Assembly: GCA_030429235.1 (NCBI GenBank)
Contig: JAUIDB010000012.1
Coordinates: forward strand, 62,001 to 126,000
DNA: 64,000 nt
Direction of reading: 5' to 3'
DNA from: Thermoanaerobaculia bacterium
Lineage (GTDB): Bacteria > Acidobacteriota > Thermoanaerobaculia > Multivoradales > JAIOJS01
Below, one piece after another: positions 8,533 to 21,997 of the stretch. Both the position numbers and the translations under genes were made by a program. How positions within the stretch are numbered: the stretch's first letter is position 1; each line of letters begins with the position of its first letter. The notes under the pieces are model-generated. The model was given only the letters and a program-made list of their open reading frames with translations. It did no database searches and was not told where the DNA came from.

Positions 8533-9306
8533 ATGTACCAGACCCAAACCCCCAGATCACCCTTCGGAGGCGGCTTCGGAGGTGGCGGTGCCCCCACCGA
8601 CGTCGTCGTGATGCTGGGAGTCGTCTTCTTCACCCTCTGCCTGCGGTTCTTCGCGGCGACCCAGATCATTCCCAATCTGCTCCAGCTCACCCCCTGGGCC
8701 TGGAGCCGCGGATTCCTCTGGCAGGTCGTGACCTATCCCTACATCGGAACCGGCGGCGCCAACTTCTGGCTGATCCTCGAACTCTACTTTCTCTTCCTCT
8801 TCTCGCGCAGCGTGTTTCTCCGCCTGGGGCGTCAGAACTTCTGGAAGTTGATGCTCTGGAGTTCGATCCCACCCGCTCTGCTGGCCCTCCTGATCGACGC
8901 GATCGGTCGCCTGGGGTTCGGACAGCCGTTCGGAGCCCTGCCCCTGGCCTTGATGCAGGGGCAGTTCCTACTCGGCGCGATCGTCATTACCGCCTTCGCC
9001 ACCCTCTACCGCAATGCGACCATTCTGCTCTTCTTCGTGCTCCCAGTGCGGGCGGTCCTCTTCATCCCCCTGACCCTGGTCTTCGCGTTGCTGGGTTTTC
9101 TCAACACCAAGGACCTGGCGGGACTGGTGGGAGTCTGGAGCGCCGTAGGACTGACCTACAGTTACCTCACCCCAGGGGGCCTGCGCCGACTCAGCCGCGA
9201 GGGTTGGCTACGCTTGCAGCAGTGGTGGTACCGCCGGAAGATGGACCGCTTGCGACGCAAACGGGGCTTCACCGTCGTGCCGGGTGGCAGCGATCGTCCC
9301 AACTGA
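8533..9306 (+). CDS. Rhomboid-like membrane protein without recognisable catalytic Ser/His
   Basis: A 257-residue polytopic protein. I chose the internal ATG (MYQTQTPRSPFGG) because GAGGAG lies just upstream; the ORF-track start is 14 codons earlier. A Gly-rich N-terminus precedes about six hydrophobic segments, then a basic tail (WWYRRKMDRLRRKRG). The order of motifs (FLWQVVTYPYIG, then FWLILELYFLFLFSRSVFLRLG) follows the rhomboid/Derlin pattern. The expected GxSG of helix 4 reads LLGAIVITAFATLY, and the AHxxG of helix 6 reads LAGLVGVWSAVG. It is therefore probably a rhomboid pseudoprotease, by analogy with Derlins and iRhoms. Confidence 0.65.
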   Translation: MYQTQTPRSPFGGGFGGGGAPTDVVVMLGVVFFTLCLRFFAATQIIPNLLQLTPWAWSRGFLWQVVTYPYIGTGGANFWLILELYFLFLFSRSVFLRLGRQNFWKLMLWSSIPPALLALLIDAIGRLGFGQPFGALPLALMQGQFLLGAIVITAFATLYRNATILLFFVLPVRAVLFIPLTLVFALLGFLNTKDLAGLVGVWSAVGLTYSYLTPGGLRRLSREGWLRLQQWWYRRKMDRLRRKRGFTVVPGGSDRPN

Positions 9307-9327
9307 CTCTACCCCCGCCCTCGAGGC

Positions 9328-9344
9328 CGGGCCATCAGGGCCCG
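9328..9344. terminator. Hairpin between convergent rhomboid-like and lon genes
   Basis: CGGGCC-ATCAG-GGCCCG is a perfect 6-bp GC stem with a 5-base loop in the 73-base gap between two convergent genes. It has no U-tract on either side, so it may be a factor-assisted terminator or a 3'-end stabiliser. Confidence 0.35.
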
Positions 9345-9379
9345 ACTTCGAAGGCCGGTGCGTCAGGGTCGGGCCGCGC

Positions 9380-11863
9380 TCAGGAGGCCGTACCGCCGCT
9401 CGACAGGCGCCCCGTGTCGTCCACCAAGGGCGCGCGCTGAGACACTCCGCCGGCCGGTGCCGCAGCGTCTCCGACCAGTGCCACGGCCAGCACCTCGGAG
9501 AGATCCTGGACCGGATGCACGTCGAGAGTGGCTCGAACCTCCTCTGGGAGATCTTCGAGATCCGCCTCGTTCTCGACCGGCAGGATGATGGTCCGGATTC
9601 CGGCGCGAGTCGCCCCTAGCACCTTCTCCTTGACGCCCCCGATCGGTAGCACACGACCGGTGAGGGTCAGCTCGCCGGTCATCGCCACATCGCGGCGCAC
9701 GGCCCTTTCCGTCAGGTTCGAGACCAACGCGGTCGCAATGGTGATCCCGGCCGAAGGCCCGTCCTTGGGAATGGCGCCGGCGGGAACGTGGACGTGGACA
9801 TCGCTATCGAAGCGTTCGAGTTCGATCCCCAGTTCGCCGGCGCGAGACCGGGCGTAACTCCAGGCCGCCTGGGCGGACTCCTTCATCACGTCTCCCAACT
9901 GGCCGGTGAGCTGCAGTCCTCCCTTGCCGGGCATGGTCGCCGCCTCGACGAAGAGGATGTCTCCGCCCACCGGGGTGTAGAACATGCCGGTGGCAACGCC
10001 CACCTGGTCCGCGCCGGACGGCTGTTCTGGACGCACCTTGGGCCGACCGAGAATGTCGCGCACGGCGCCGGCCTCGACCTCGAAGCGCTCGATCTCACCG
10101 GCAGCGATGCGGCGAGCCACCTTACGCGAGAGTTTGCCCAACGTCCGTTCGAGCTGACGGACTCCCGCTTCGTGGGTGTACCGACTGATCACTTCCCGCA
10201 CCGCGCTCTCACCGATCCGGAGTTCCTTCTCGGTCAGCGAATGGGCCGTCAGCTGCCTCGGTAGCAGGTAGCGGTTGGCAATCTCCAGCTTCTCGCGCTC
10301 CGTGTACCCCGTGAACTCGACCAACTCCATGCGATCGAGGAGCGGCCCCGGGATGTTCTGCAGGAAGTTGGCGGTCGCCACGAAGAGGACCTCGCTGAGA
10401 TCGAAGGGGACCCCCAGGTAATGATCGACGAAGGTGTCGTTCTGGGCCGGGTCCAACAGTTCGAGCAGGGCGGCGGCGGGATCTCCCTGGTAGGAGGCAC
10501 CGACCTTGTCGACCTCGTCGAGGAGGAAGACCGGGTTTCTGGTTCCGGCCTGCTTCATCCCCTTGAGGATCCGGCCAGGCATCGCGCCCACGTAGGTCCT
10601 TCGATGGCCTCGGATATCCGCCTCGTCACGGACGCCGCCGAGTGAGATTCGCACGTACTCCCTGCCCATCGACTTGGCGATGGAGCGTGCGATCGAGGTC
10701 TTGCCCACGCCGGGAGGTCCGACGAAGAGGAGGATCGGCCCGCGCTTGGTTCCGCTCTCGGTCACTGAGTCGGTGGGCGGATCCTCGCTTTCTTTGGACC
10801 GTCGTTGCTCGAGCGATCGAACTGCCAAGTACTCGAGGACTCGATCCTTGACCTCCTGGAGCCCGAAGTGATCCACGTCGAGAATCTTCTCGGCCTGAGT
10901 CAGGTCCAGCTTCTCTTCGCTCCGTTCGTTCCAGGGCAGGTCGGCCACGGTCTCCAGGTAGGTCCTGACCACCTGATGTTCCATCGAATCTCGGCTCAAG
11001 CGACCCAGTCGTCGCAGTTCTCGATCGACCTCTTCTCGCGCGGCTTCGGGCAGGTCGAGGGCATCGAGGCGCTGGCGCAGTTCCTCGGTATCCTCGCTCT
11101 CGTCGTCCTCGCCGAGTTCGCGTTGGATCGCCTTGAGTTGCTCCCGCAGCACGATCTCCCGCTGCCGGTCGCCCAGTTCCTGCTGCACCTGCGACTTGAT
11201 GTCGCGCTGCGCGTCGAGAATGGAGATTCGCCGCTCGATCTGCAGGAGCACCAGACGCAGGCGCTCCTCGACCGACAGGGTCTCGAGCAGCATCTGCTTC
11301 TCGTGCGCCGGGATCTCCAGGTAGGTCGCTACGATGTCGGCCAGGCGACCGGTATCGTCGACCGAATCCAACAGTCCATCGACGATCTCGTCCGGCAGAC
11401 CCGAGGCGGTGGCGAGATCGGCGGCTCGTTCTCGGACTTCCTGCACCAGGGCCAGATAGGCCGGATGTTCGGGCAGCTGAGGTGGAGTCTCGGTGCTCAG
11501 ACGCACCACCGCTTCGAGATAGCCGTCGCGCTCCTCGATCCGCACCGCCGAGGCCCGGGCCCGACCCTCCACGATCAACTGGGCGGCGCCACCCCGGCCC
11601 CGCTGCAGCTGATCGACGTGGCACAGAGTCCCGGTGCGGTAGAGCAGATCCGGGGTGACGGAGCCTCGGTTCTCACGCTGGCAGACCGCGAAGACGAGCC
11701 GTGAGGCTCCTTCGCCTGAAACCGCAGTTTGCACCGCCTTGAGGGTGCCCGGTCGGCCAACCCCGATCGGGGTCGTCGTGCCCGGGAAGAGCACCGTCTC
11801 GCGGAGAGGTAGGACGGGAAGGACGATCGTATCGTTGGTCACCGTGTCGTTCATTGCACTCAC
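9380..11863 (-). CDS. lon: ATP-dependent protease Lon (La)
   Basis: An 827-residue cytoplasmic AAA+ serine protease that removes misfolded and regulatory proteins. The N-terminal LON substrate domain starts at VLPVLPLRETVLFPGTTTPI. Walker A GPPGVGKTSIARS is near residue 380, followed by ISLGGVRDEADIRGHRRTYV and the Walker B block VFLLDEVDKVG. The proteolytic domain has the catalytic Ser in PKDGPSAGIT near residue 703 and the Lys in GGVKEKVLGA near residue 745. The start is GTG, or the in-frame ATG three codons on. Length is typical of Lon. A 163-base gap upstream would hold its promoter; I see no clear -35/-10 there. Confidence 0.97.
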   Translation of the reverse strand: MSAMNDTVTNDTIVLPVLPLRETVLFPGTTTPIGVGRPGTLKAVQTAVSGEGASRLVFAVCQRENRGSVTPDLLYRTGTLCHVDQLQRGRGGAAQLIVEGRARASAVRIEERDGYLEAVVRLSTETPPQLPEHPAYLALVQEVRERAADLATASGLPDEIVDGLLDSVDDTGRLADIVATYLEIPAHEKQMLLETLSVEERLRLVLLQIERRISILDAQRDIKSQVQQELGDRQREIVLREQLKAIQRELGEDDESEDTEELRQRLDALDLPEAAREEVDRELRRLGRLSRDSMEHQVVRTYLETVADLPWNERSEEKLDLTQAEKILDVDHFGLQEVKDRVLEYLAVRSLEQRRSKESEDPPTDSVTESGTKRGPILLFVGPPGVGKTSIARSIAKSMGREYVRISLGGVRDEADIRGHRRTYVGAMPGRILKGMKQAGTRNPVFLLDEVDKVGASYQGDPAAALLELLDPAQNDTFVDHYLGVPFDLSEVLFVATANFLQNIPGPLLDRMELVEFTGYTEREKLEIANRYLLPRQLTAHSLTEKELRIGESAVREVISRYTHEAGVRQLERTLGKLSRKVARRIAAGEIERFEVEAGAVRDILGRPKVRPEQPSGADQVGVATGMFYTPVGGDILFVEAATMPGKGGLQLTGQLGDVMKESAQAAWSYARSRAGELGIELERFDSDVHVHVPAGAIPKDGPSAGITIATALVSNLTERAVRRDVAMTGELTLTGRVLPIGGVKEKVLGATRAGIRTIILPVENEADLEDLPEEVRATLDVHPVQDLSEVLAVALVGDAAAPAGGVSQRAPLVDDTGRLSSGGTAS

Positions 11864-12026
11864 TCGGAAGCCTTACTCGCTTTCGGTCGAGACGACGGGG
11901 ATTCGTCGCCTCGCCTACTACAAGTACGGATTCCGGCCAGAAAATTTCCATGGCCGAGCGATCGAGTCCCTCGGGGCTGCATTCCAGCCCGGCTCGGTTG
12001 GCGTCCGCAATCGGGCTCCGCGGGCG

Positions 12027-14648
12027 CTACTGCGGAACGCTCAACGCCCCCTCTTCCACCCAGTGAGCCAGCAGCGACCGTACCCGGAAGCGGTCGACGG
12101 GCACCGACCGCTCGATCTGCCGAGCGGTCCGGCCGGATCGCACTCCCTGCCAGATCGGCCGCACGATGGTCGAGTCCGCAGTGCTCAGCGGCGTGGGTTT
12201 GGTCCCGGTGACGTGCAACACGGCCGCGTCCGGCACCAGCGCGGACATCCGCTTGTACTCGTCGAAGCGTCGCATGCCTTCCATCATCAACCCCATCACG
12301 TCGAAGCTCTCGGCCTCGGCCGCCCAATCCGAGTGGCGCACGAAATGGAAGCTGCCGGGAAAGGGTGCCTCCAGGATCTCGTAGACCGCCTCGGGACCCT
12401 TCAACCGACCGGCGGCTGCCTCCACCACTCTGCCCTCGCGGACGCCGATCCGGGCGACCCGCCGTTCTCGCGCGTCGAGGAGTTCGAGCCGGCCATCGAT
12501 GCCGAGTTGCGACAGGCTCTGCAGCAGATCCGGCAGGCGGAATACGTCGAGATCTCCTTCGAAGACCACCTCACCCGCGATCGGTGGCGCTCCCTTGACC
12601 GGGGTGGTTCCCGTGGGCGCCTCCGGCTTCGGCAACCGGGCGGCAGCGGTGTCCGACAGGCTGCGCTGGGCTGCGTCGGAGGGCAGCGAGGCCGGAGGAC
12701 TGGCTAGATTGCGACGGATGATCTCGGCGGTCCGCGACGCCACTCCCGCCAGATCTGAACCCGCGAACTCGCTCGCCAGATCCTCGAGGCGTTGAGCCAC
12801 CGCCCCGTTGCGGGTCCCGGCCAACGACCGGGCTATGTGCACCGTCCCCTGACGGTTCCGCAGCGTCGCCACCGAGGCTGGGAGGGAGACGCCGAGGACC
12901 TTGACCGGGAGCAGCGATCGCAGCGTCTCGAAGAGCGTCTCGACCAGGTCTGGGTTCGGGGTGAGGTCGCACTCGGCCAACGGCTCCAGCAGGTCGAGAT
13001 TCATCAATCCCGCCTGCTGCTCCAGAGCCAGCGATACCAACCAGCCCCGCGAATGGTCGGTGTTCAACTGGGCCAACGCCAGAGCGAGCTCCGTGCGCAG
13101 CTTCAGACCCTCGTCACCGGCCCAGGTACCCGACTGTCGGCCCGCCAGCAGCGTCTGGAGACGGTCCACCAGGATCGGTGTGGCGGCATCGTCGTGGGTC
13201 GCGGCCAGAGCGGTTACCGACTCCCGCACCAACTGCGGCGATTGGCCTAGGTCCGAGGTCTGGTCCAGGGCGAGGAACTCGCGGGCATCGTGGGCCGGCA
13301 CGGGTACCCTACGGAGCACGTGAATCAAGTTGCGCTGCCACATCCAGGCGTCGTGAGCGGCGTTGGCCAAGCTCTCTTCGAGCCGATCGAGACAGAGCTC
13401 CCGAGCCTCCTCGCCGTGCACCTCGAGCAGCGACAACAGCAGGTGTCGACGCGAGCGCTGCGTCTCGCCGTCCAGCTGATCGAGGATCCCGGTCGGCGTC
13501 CACTCCGGGAAGAAATTCAGAATCCGGCGAAAGTCCCGACGAACCTCCGTCCGGCCGGCGAGTTCCCGCAGGGCGTCGTCGTCGAGCGCACCAGCCGCCG
13601 AGCGTCGCGAAGCGCGGAGTCGGCGCTGGTCGAGCTTGGGTCCCGTGGCCAGCTTCTCGGCCAGATCGAGCAGCGTCACGGCCCGCGCCACGGCGCCCTT
13701 GTTGATCTGCTCGGCTGCACTGCTGATGAGCTCCCAGAATCGTCCGGCCGCTTCCTCGGCGTCGTCGGTAAACGCCACGATCTTGTCGATCGCTGCCGCA
13801 GTCGCCCCCTGGTACTGCGGGGTTCCACTATCGCCTCGTAGCGCCCAGTCCGGCAGGTCCAGCGACAGCTCACGAATCGCCGCGGTGACGTCGAGTTTTT
13901 GGTGACTGGTGGCGGAGACCTGGGCCAGGTGCTCTCGGAGATCCTTTTCGCTGGTGGCGCTTTCCACCGCGGCCGCGATCAGTTGCCGTTGCAGGTCGCT
14001 GGTGGCGGCGGTCGACGCGATCCCCGCCGTGGCCTGAGCGCTCAAGCGTTCGAGCAGGATGGTGAATTGGCGCAGTTGATGGCTGGCATCGACCGTGGAG
14101 GCTGCCGCCGCCCCACTCCCGGTGGCGACTGCAGGCTGGGTCCCGGACGAAGGGGCCGTGCCTGGACCGGACTCGACGGTACCGGCCGCACGAACGACCG
14201 GGCCGGGGACCACTTGCTGATCGCCGCCCGCGAAGAGGAGATCGACCTTGCGCGTGACGGGCCCACCACTCGCGCCGACCAATTCGAGGTTCTGGCGCAG
14301 GGTCTCTCGCTCTCCCTCGGGACAGGCTTCGACCAGGAGCCCTCGCAGGCTCTCCAGGAAGGGCTCGAGCTGTTCTTTCGCGATCAGTCCCAGCTCGGCA
14401 ACGACGTGGATCTTCTTGAACGCGTGGAAGAACAGGTTCGAAATCCTGACCGAGCCACCGTGCGCCTGGAACTGCTCCCGGGTCCACGACTCGCACTGCA
14501 TGGCCACCAACCGAGGCGGGCAGCGGGTCAGCAGAGCCAGGGAATCGGCGGCGAGCAACGGCGCGATGGAGTCCGAGAGGTAGAGCTCCAGCTCACTCAT
14601 CGCCTCTCGAACCTGTTGCTCCCTGATCGGTGTCGAGTCCTCGCGCAT
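12027..14648 (-). CDS. Large repeat protein with C-terminal DUF4388 (PATAN-like) domain
   Basis: An 873-residue protein with no signal peptide or membrane helix. The N-terminus (about 1-120; LELYLSDSIAPLLAADSLAL, NLFFHAFKKIHVVAELGLI) is a helical domain I do not recognise. A Gly/Ala/Ser/Thr-rich hinge follows at about 130-175. The middle is helical and HEAT-like (for example RRHLLLSLLEVHGEEARELC). Residues about 690-800 match DUF4388: GDLDVFRLPDLLQSLSQLGI, DGRLELLDARERRVARIGV, GRVVEAAAGRLKGPEAVYEI. A winged-helix-like tail closes it. DUF4388 proteins tend to act as signalling or scaffold parts in gliding and stress regulators. The gene starts 20 bases after cbpA and precedes lon. Confidence 0.65.
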   Translation of the reverse strand: MREDSTPIREQQVREAMSELELYLSDSIAPLLAADSLALLTRCPPRLVAMQCESWTREQFQAHGGSVRISNLFFHAFKKIHVVAELGLIAKEQLEPFLESLRGLLVEACPEGERETLRQNLELVGASGGPVTRKVDLLFAGGDQQVVPGPVVRAAGTVESGPGTAPSSGTQPAVATGSGAAAASTVDASHQLRQFTILLERLSAQATAGIASTAATSDLQRQLIAAAVESATSEKDLREHLAQVSATSHQKLDVTAAIRELSLDLPDWALRGDSGTPQYQGATAAAIDKIVAFTDDAEEAAGRFWELISSAAEQINKGAVARAVTLLDLAEKLATGPKLDQRRLRASRRSAAGALDDDALRELAGRTEVRRDFRRILNFFPEWTPTGILDQLDGETQRSRRHLLLSLLEVHGEEARELCLDRLEESLANAAHDAWMWQRNLIHVLRRVPVPAHDAREFLALDQTSDLGQSPQLVRESVTALAATHDDAATPILVDRLQTLLAGRQSGTWAGDEGLKLRTELALALAQLNTDHSRGWLVSLALEQQAGLMNLDLLEPLAECDLTPNPDLVETLFETLRSLLPVKVLGVSLPASVATLRNRQGTVHIARSLAGTRNGAVAQRLEDLASEFAGSDLAGVASRTAEIIRRNLASPPASLPSDAAQRSLSDTAAARLPKPEAPTGTTPVKGAPPIAGEVVFEGDLDVFRLPDLLQSLSQLGIDGRLELLDARERRVARIGVREGRVVEAAAGRLKGPEAVYEILEAPFPGSFHFVRHSDWAAEAESFDVMGLMMEGMRRFDEYKRMSALVPDAAVLHVTGTKPTPLSTADSTIVRPIWQGVRSGRTARQIERSVPVDRFRVRSLLAHWVEEGALSVPQ

Positions 14649-14668
14649 CGTCTCTCGGTTTCCTCGAC

Positions 14669-15613
14669 CTACCTGGCCTCGAACTCCGACACCTCGGCGA
14701 GAGTCTCGAACAGCTCCCGCTCGCGCTCGGTCAGCGACTTCGGCATCACGATGCGGAGCTCGACGTAGAGGTCACCGTCGACACCTCCGGGTACCGGAAA
14801 CCCTTTGCCACGCAAACGAATCCGCTGGCCAGACGAGGCCCCTCCGGGTACCTTGACGGTGACCGCGCCATCCAGTGTCTCGATCCGGGCAGTCGTGCCC
14901 AACGCCGCCTCCCAGGGTGCCAGGTCCAGGCTGGTGAATACGTCCGCACCCTCCAGGCGCAGCCGAGGATGGGGTCGGACGTCGATCTGGACGTACAGAT
15001 CACCCGCCCCTTGCGGGCCCTGATAGCCCTTACCGGCGATGCGGATCTTCCGTCCCGGAGCCACCCCTGGGGGAATCCGCACCTTCAGCCGAACCTCTTC
15101 CCCGTTCGACGGGTCGGTGAACGTCAGGGTCCGCTCGCCTCCCCGCGCCGCTTCTTCCAGTGAAACCAGGAGGCGCGCTTCGCGATCGGCTCCTCGTCCC
15201 CGGCTCCGCGGCGCTCCCCCGAAGCCGGCACCTCGGCCCTGAAATCCTCCTCCGCCGGCACCGGCGCCGAACAGGGATTCGAAGAAGGAGCTGAACCCAC
15301 TATCGCCAAAGTCTTCGAACCGAACTCCACCCTGCCCACCGCCGTGGAACACGTGCTCCCAGCCCGGCGGTGCACCCCCCGTCTGTTGTGCTTGTTTCCA
15401 AGCCGAGCCAAACTGATCGTAGCGACCTCGCTTCTCGGGGTCCTTGAGCACTTCGTAAGCTTCTGCGATCTCCTTGAATCGATCCTCGGCGCCGGCATCC
15501 TTGTTGATATCCGGATGGTACTTTCGGGCCAGCTTGCGGTACGCCTTCTGGATCTCGTCCGTGGAGGAGCCTCGCGATACCCCAAGCGTCTCGTAGTAGT
15601 CCTTGTAATTCAC
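14669..15613 (-). CDS. cbpA: CbpA-type DnaJ co-chaperone (no zinc finger)
   Basis: A 314-residue J-protein. The start chosen is GTG giving [17 protein letters not shown]; the ORF-track start 16 codons earlier adds a non-conserved stretch. The J domain carries the HPD motif in [17 protein letters not shown]-rich linker (about 95-135) follows, and then two beta-rich C-terminal substrate domains ([40 protein letters not shown]). The CxxCxGxG zinc centre of class A DnaJ is absent, which makes it class B. It diverges from clpB across about 128 bases, so the two chaperone genes may share control. Confidence 0.93.
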   Translation of the reverse strand: MNYKDYYETLGVSRGSSTDEIQKAYRKLARKYHPDINKDAGAEDRFKEIAEAYEVLKDPEKRGRYDQFGSAWKQAQQTGGAPPGWEHVFHGGGQGGVRFEDFGDSGFSSFFESLFGAGAGGGGFQGRGAGFGGAPRSRGRGADREARLLVSLEEAARGGERTLTFTDPSNGEEVRLKVRIPPGVAPGRKIRIAGKGYQGPQGAGDLYVQIDVRPHPRLRLEGADVFTSLDLAPWEAALGTTARIETLDGAVTVKVPGGASSGQRIRLRGKGFPVPGGVDGDLYVELRIVMPKSLTERERELFETLAEVSEFEAR

Positions 15614-15666
15614 CGCCGAATTGTACTGCTCCCCTGGTTCGGGAATGAAACGAGAGCCCAATGCGT

Positions 15667-15679
15667 TTTATCTGATAAA
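15667..15679. promoter_or_regulatory. 13-bp perfect palindrome in the cbpA/clpB divergent promoter region
   Basis: TTTATC-T-GATAAA is a perfect 6-1-6 inverted repeat. It is the most AT-rich spot in the neighbourhood, placed between the starts of two divergent chaperone genes. Overlap with a -10-like GATAAAT suggests an operator covering a promoter. It does not match CIRCE or the HspR HAIR box. Confidence 0.4.
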
Positions 15680-15741
15680 TAGGCACTCAGATTTCTCTGG
15701 AGGCCTGCATTCAGAGTCGTTTCGAGGAGAAGGAGCCCCCC

Positions 15742-18334
<2,593 letters not shown>

Positions 18335-18360
<26 letters not shown>

Positions 18361-18763
18361 CCTGATGGTCGACGCCGTGGTCGTCGTAAACCGGCCCGGC
18401 GGCTGACCATCCGAGGGTCTGGTAGTAGTCCGACAGCGCCAGCTGCGCGCGGATCCAGACCTCCCGGCTGCCGATGGCTTCGAGGGCGCGGCTGATGAGG
18501 ACCCGCCCACGCCCGCCGCCACGGTGAGTCGAGTGGAGCACGATCCGACCCAACCACACCCGGCTCTCCGCCTCGTACCAGCGAGCGTAGGCCACCAACT
18601 CGCCGTGCTTGCGGCCGAGCAGGTGCCAGGACTGATCATCGAGCCCATCGACGTCGGCGTAGGGGCTGCCCTGCTCCACCACGAAAACATCGCTGCGCAG
18701 CTTCAGTACTTCGTAGAGCTCCCGCTTCGACAGGTCGTCGAAGGAGCGCACCGCCCACAACAT
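18335..18763 (-). CDS. ElaA-family GNAT N-acetyltransferase
   Basis: A 142-residue acetyltransferase. The start is the ATG giving [20 protein letters not shown], not the ORF-track start 165 codons earlier, which runs through the helicase gene in another frame. [23 protein letters not shown] is the ElaA signature, and [19 protein letters not shown] is the acetyl-CoA binding loop. The substrate is unknown. It follows the helicase stop by 5 bases, so it is probably the last gene of that operon. Its 3' end overlaps clpB on the other strand. Confidence 0.85.
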
Positions 18764-18768
18764 CGTGC

Positions 18769-19989
18769 CTAGCGGAGGCGTCGCCGCACGCGTTCGCGGC
18801 CGCGAATCGTCTTCTTGCGCTCGCGGTAAGCGGGCACGCCATCCACCTCGCACCGAGGCAGTCGACGTCCGATCCCCTGCTCGATCTGCTTGATCATCTC
18901 GGTGTCGGTCCAGGAAGCGATGCAGGAGACCGTCCCACCGGCGGCACCACGCGCCGTACGACCAGCGCGATGGACGTAGTCTTCGACCGTCTGCGGCACG
19001 TCGTAGTTGATGATGTGCTCGATCACCGGGATGTCGATCCCGCGGGCGGCGATGTCGGTCGCCACCAGGATCCGATGCTCCCCCTGGCGTAGCCCCGACA
19101 GGGCCTGAACGCGCTCGCGCTGAGAGCGGTCGCCGTGGATCTTTTCGACCGGATGTCCCTGCAGTTCCAGTTGGCGGCAGGCCCAGTCGGCGTCGAGCTT
19201 GCGGCGTACGAAAACGAGCACCGCCCCCGGTTCTTCGTCGATCAGGGCCAACAGGCACTTTTTCTTGTCGTCGGGCTCCACCAGGTAGAGCCGCTGTTCG
19301 ATGCCGTCGGCCACGCGGGTGTCGGGACGCAGATCCACCGTCTCCGGGTCCTGCATGTAGAGCTGCGCCAGGCGCGAGATCGAGAGCGGCATGGTGGCGG
19401 AGAACATCATCGTCTGGCGCTCCTGCGGCAGACGATCGAGGATCCGATTGATCTGGGGTAGGAAGCCGAGATCCAGCATGTGGTCCGCCTCGTCCAGCAC
19501 CAACATCTCGATCCCGTCGAGACGGGCCGTGCGTCGCTCGACGTGGTCGAGGAGGCGACCCGGCGTGGCCACGATGATGTCGGGACCCCGGCGCAGTGCT
19601 TCGAGCTGGGGCGGATACTTCACGCCACCGATCAGACAGGCGGTCCGCAGCTTGCGGTCCCCGGTACCGAACGACTGGAGAAAGGCCTCGGCCTGGAGCG
19701 CGAGTTCGCGGGTCGGACAGAGAATCAGCCCCCGTAGCCCCTCACCCTCGTACAACCTCTCGGCCATCGGAAGCACGAACGCCGCCGTCTTGCCGGATCC
19801 GGTCTGGGCCAGTCCCACCACATCCCGGCCGGCGAGGGCGATCGGCACGACGCCGGCCTGGATCGGAGTGGGTCGCTCGAATCCGATCTCGCTCAGTACC
19901 GCGAGCACGGGCGCACTGAGACCGAGACTCGCGAACGTCGCATCGGTCACGAGGTCGTTCTGTTGGATGCCACCGGTGAACATAATCAC
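18769..19989 (-). CDS. DEAD-box ATP-dependent RNA helicase (RhlE-like)
   Basis: A 406-residue helicase core with all motifs: Q motif FERPTPIQ, Walker A AQTGSGKT, PTRELALQ, DEAD in VLDEADHMLDLGF, SAT in MMFSATMP, VATDIAARGIDI and HRAGRTAR. A short basic C-terminus (ERKKTIRGRERVRRRLR) could bind RNA. Its role is probably ribosome assembly or mRNA remodelling. It starts 44 bases after typA, another ribosome-linked gene, and is followed by the ElaA acetyltransferase 5 bases on. ATG at 19989 or two codons later would both fit. Confidence 0.92.
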   Translation of the reverse strand: MIMFTGGIQQNDLVTDATFASLGLSAPVLAVLSEIGFERPTPIQAGVVPIALAGRDVVGLAQTGSGKTAAFVLPMAERLYEGEGLRGLILCPTRELALQAEAFLQSFGTGDRKLRTACLIGGVKYPPQLEALRRGPDIIVATPGRLLDHVERRTARLDGIEMLVLDEADHMLDLGFLPQINRILDRLPQERQTMMFSATMPLSISRLAQLYMQDPETVDLRPDTRVADGIEQRLYLVEPDDKKKCLLALIDEEPGAVLVFVRRKLDADWACRQLELQGHPVEKIHGDRSQRERVQALSGLRQGEHRILVATDIAARGIDIPVIEHIINYDVPQTVEDYVHRAGRTARGAAGGTVSCIASWTDTEMIKQIEQGIGRRLPRCEVDGVPAYRERKKTIRGRERVRRRLR

Positions 19990-20033
19990 CCGATCCTACA
20001 CGATGCGTAGACTCGGCGCTCCGGAGCACGCAT

Positions 20034-21872
<1,839 letters not shown>

Positions 21873-21997
21873 GAGAACCTCGTGCTTCGCTAATCGGTGA
21901 TGGAGAGGGGGGTGGGCACGGGCGACCGCCGCGCCAGGAGGCGCGAACATATCACCAAAACCGGCGTCGGTGCGCTTCGGCTACCTGGGTCCGAGCC

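Noticed and set aside
15680-15705. CIRCE-like heat-shock operator between cbpA and clpB (AGGCACTCA ... TGGAGGCCT).
   Set aside because: Only about six of nine positions pair and the spacer is eight bases; neither arm matches the TTAGCACTC consensus well.
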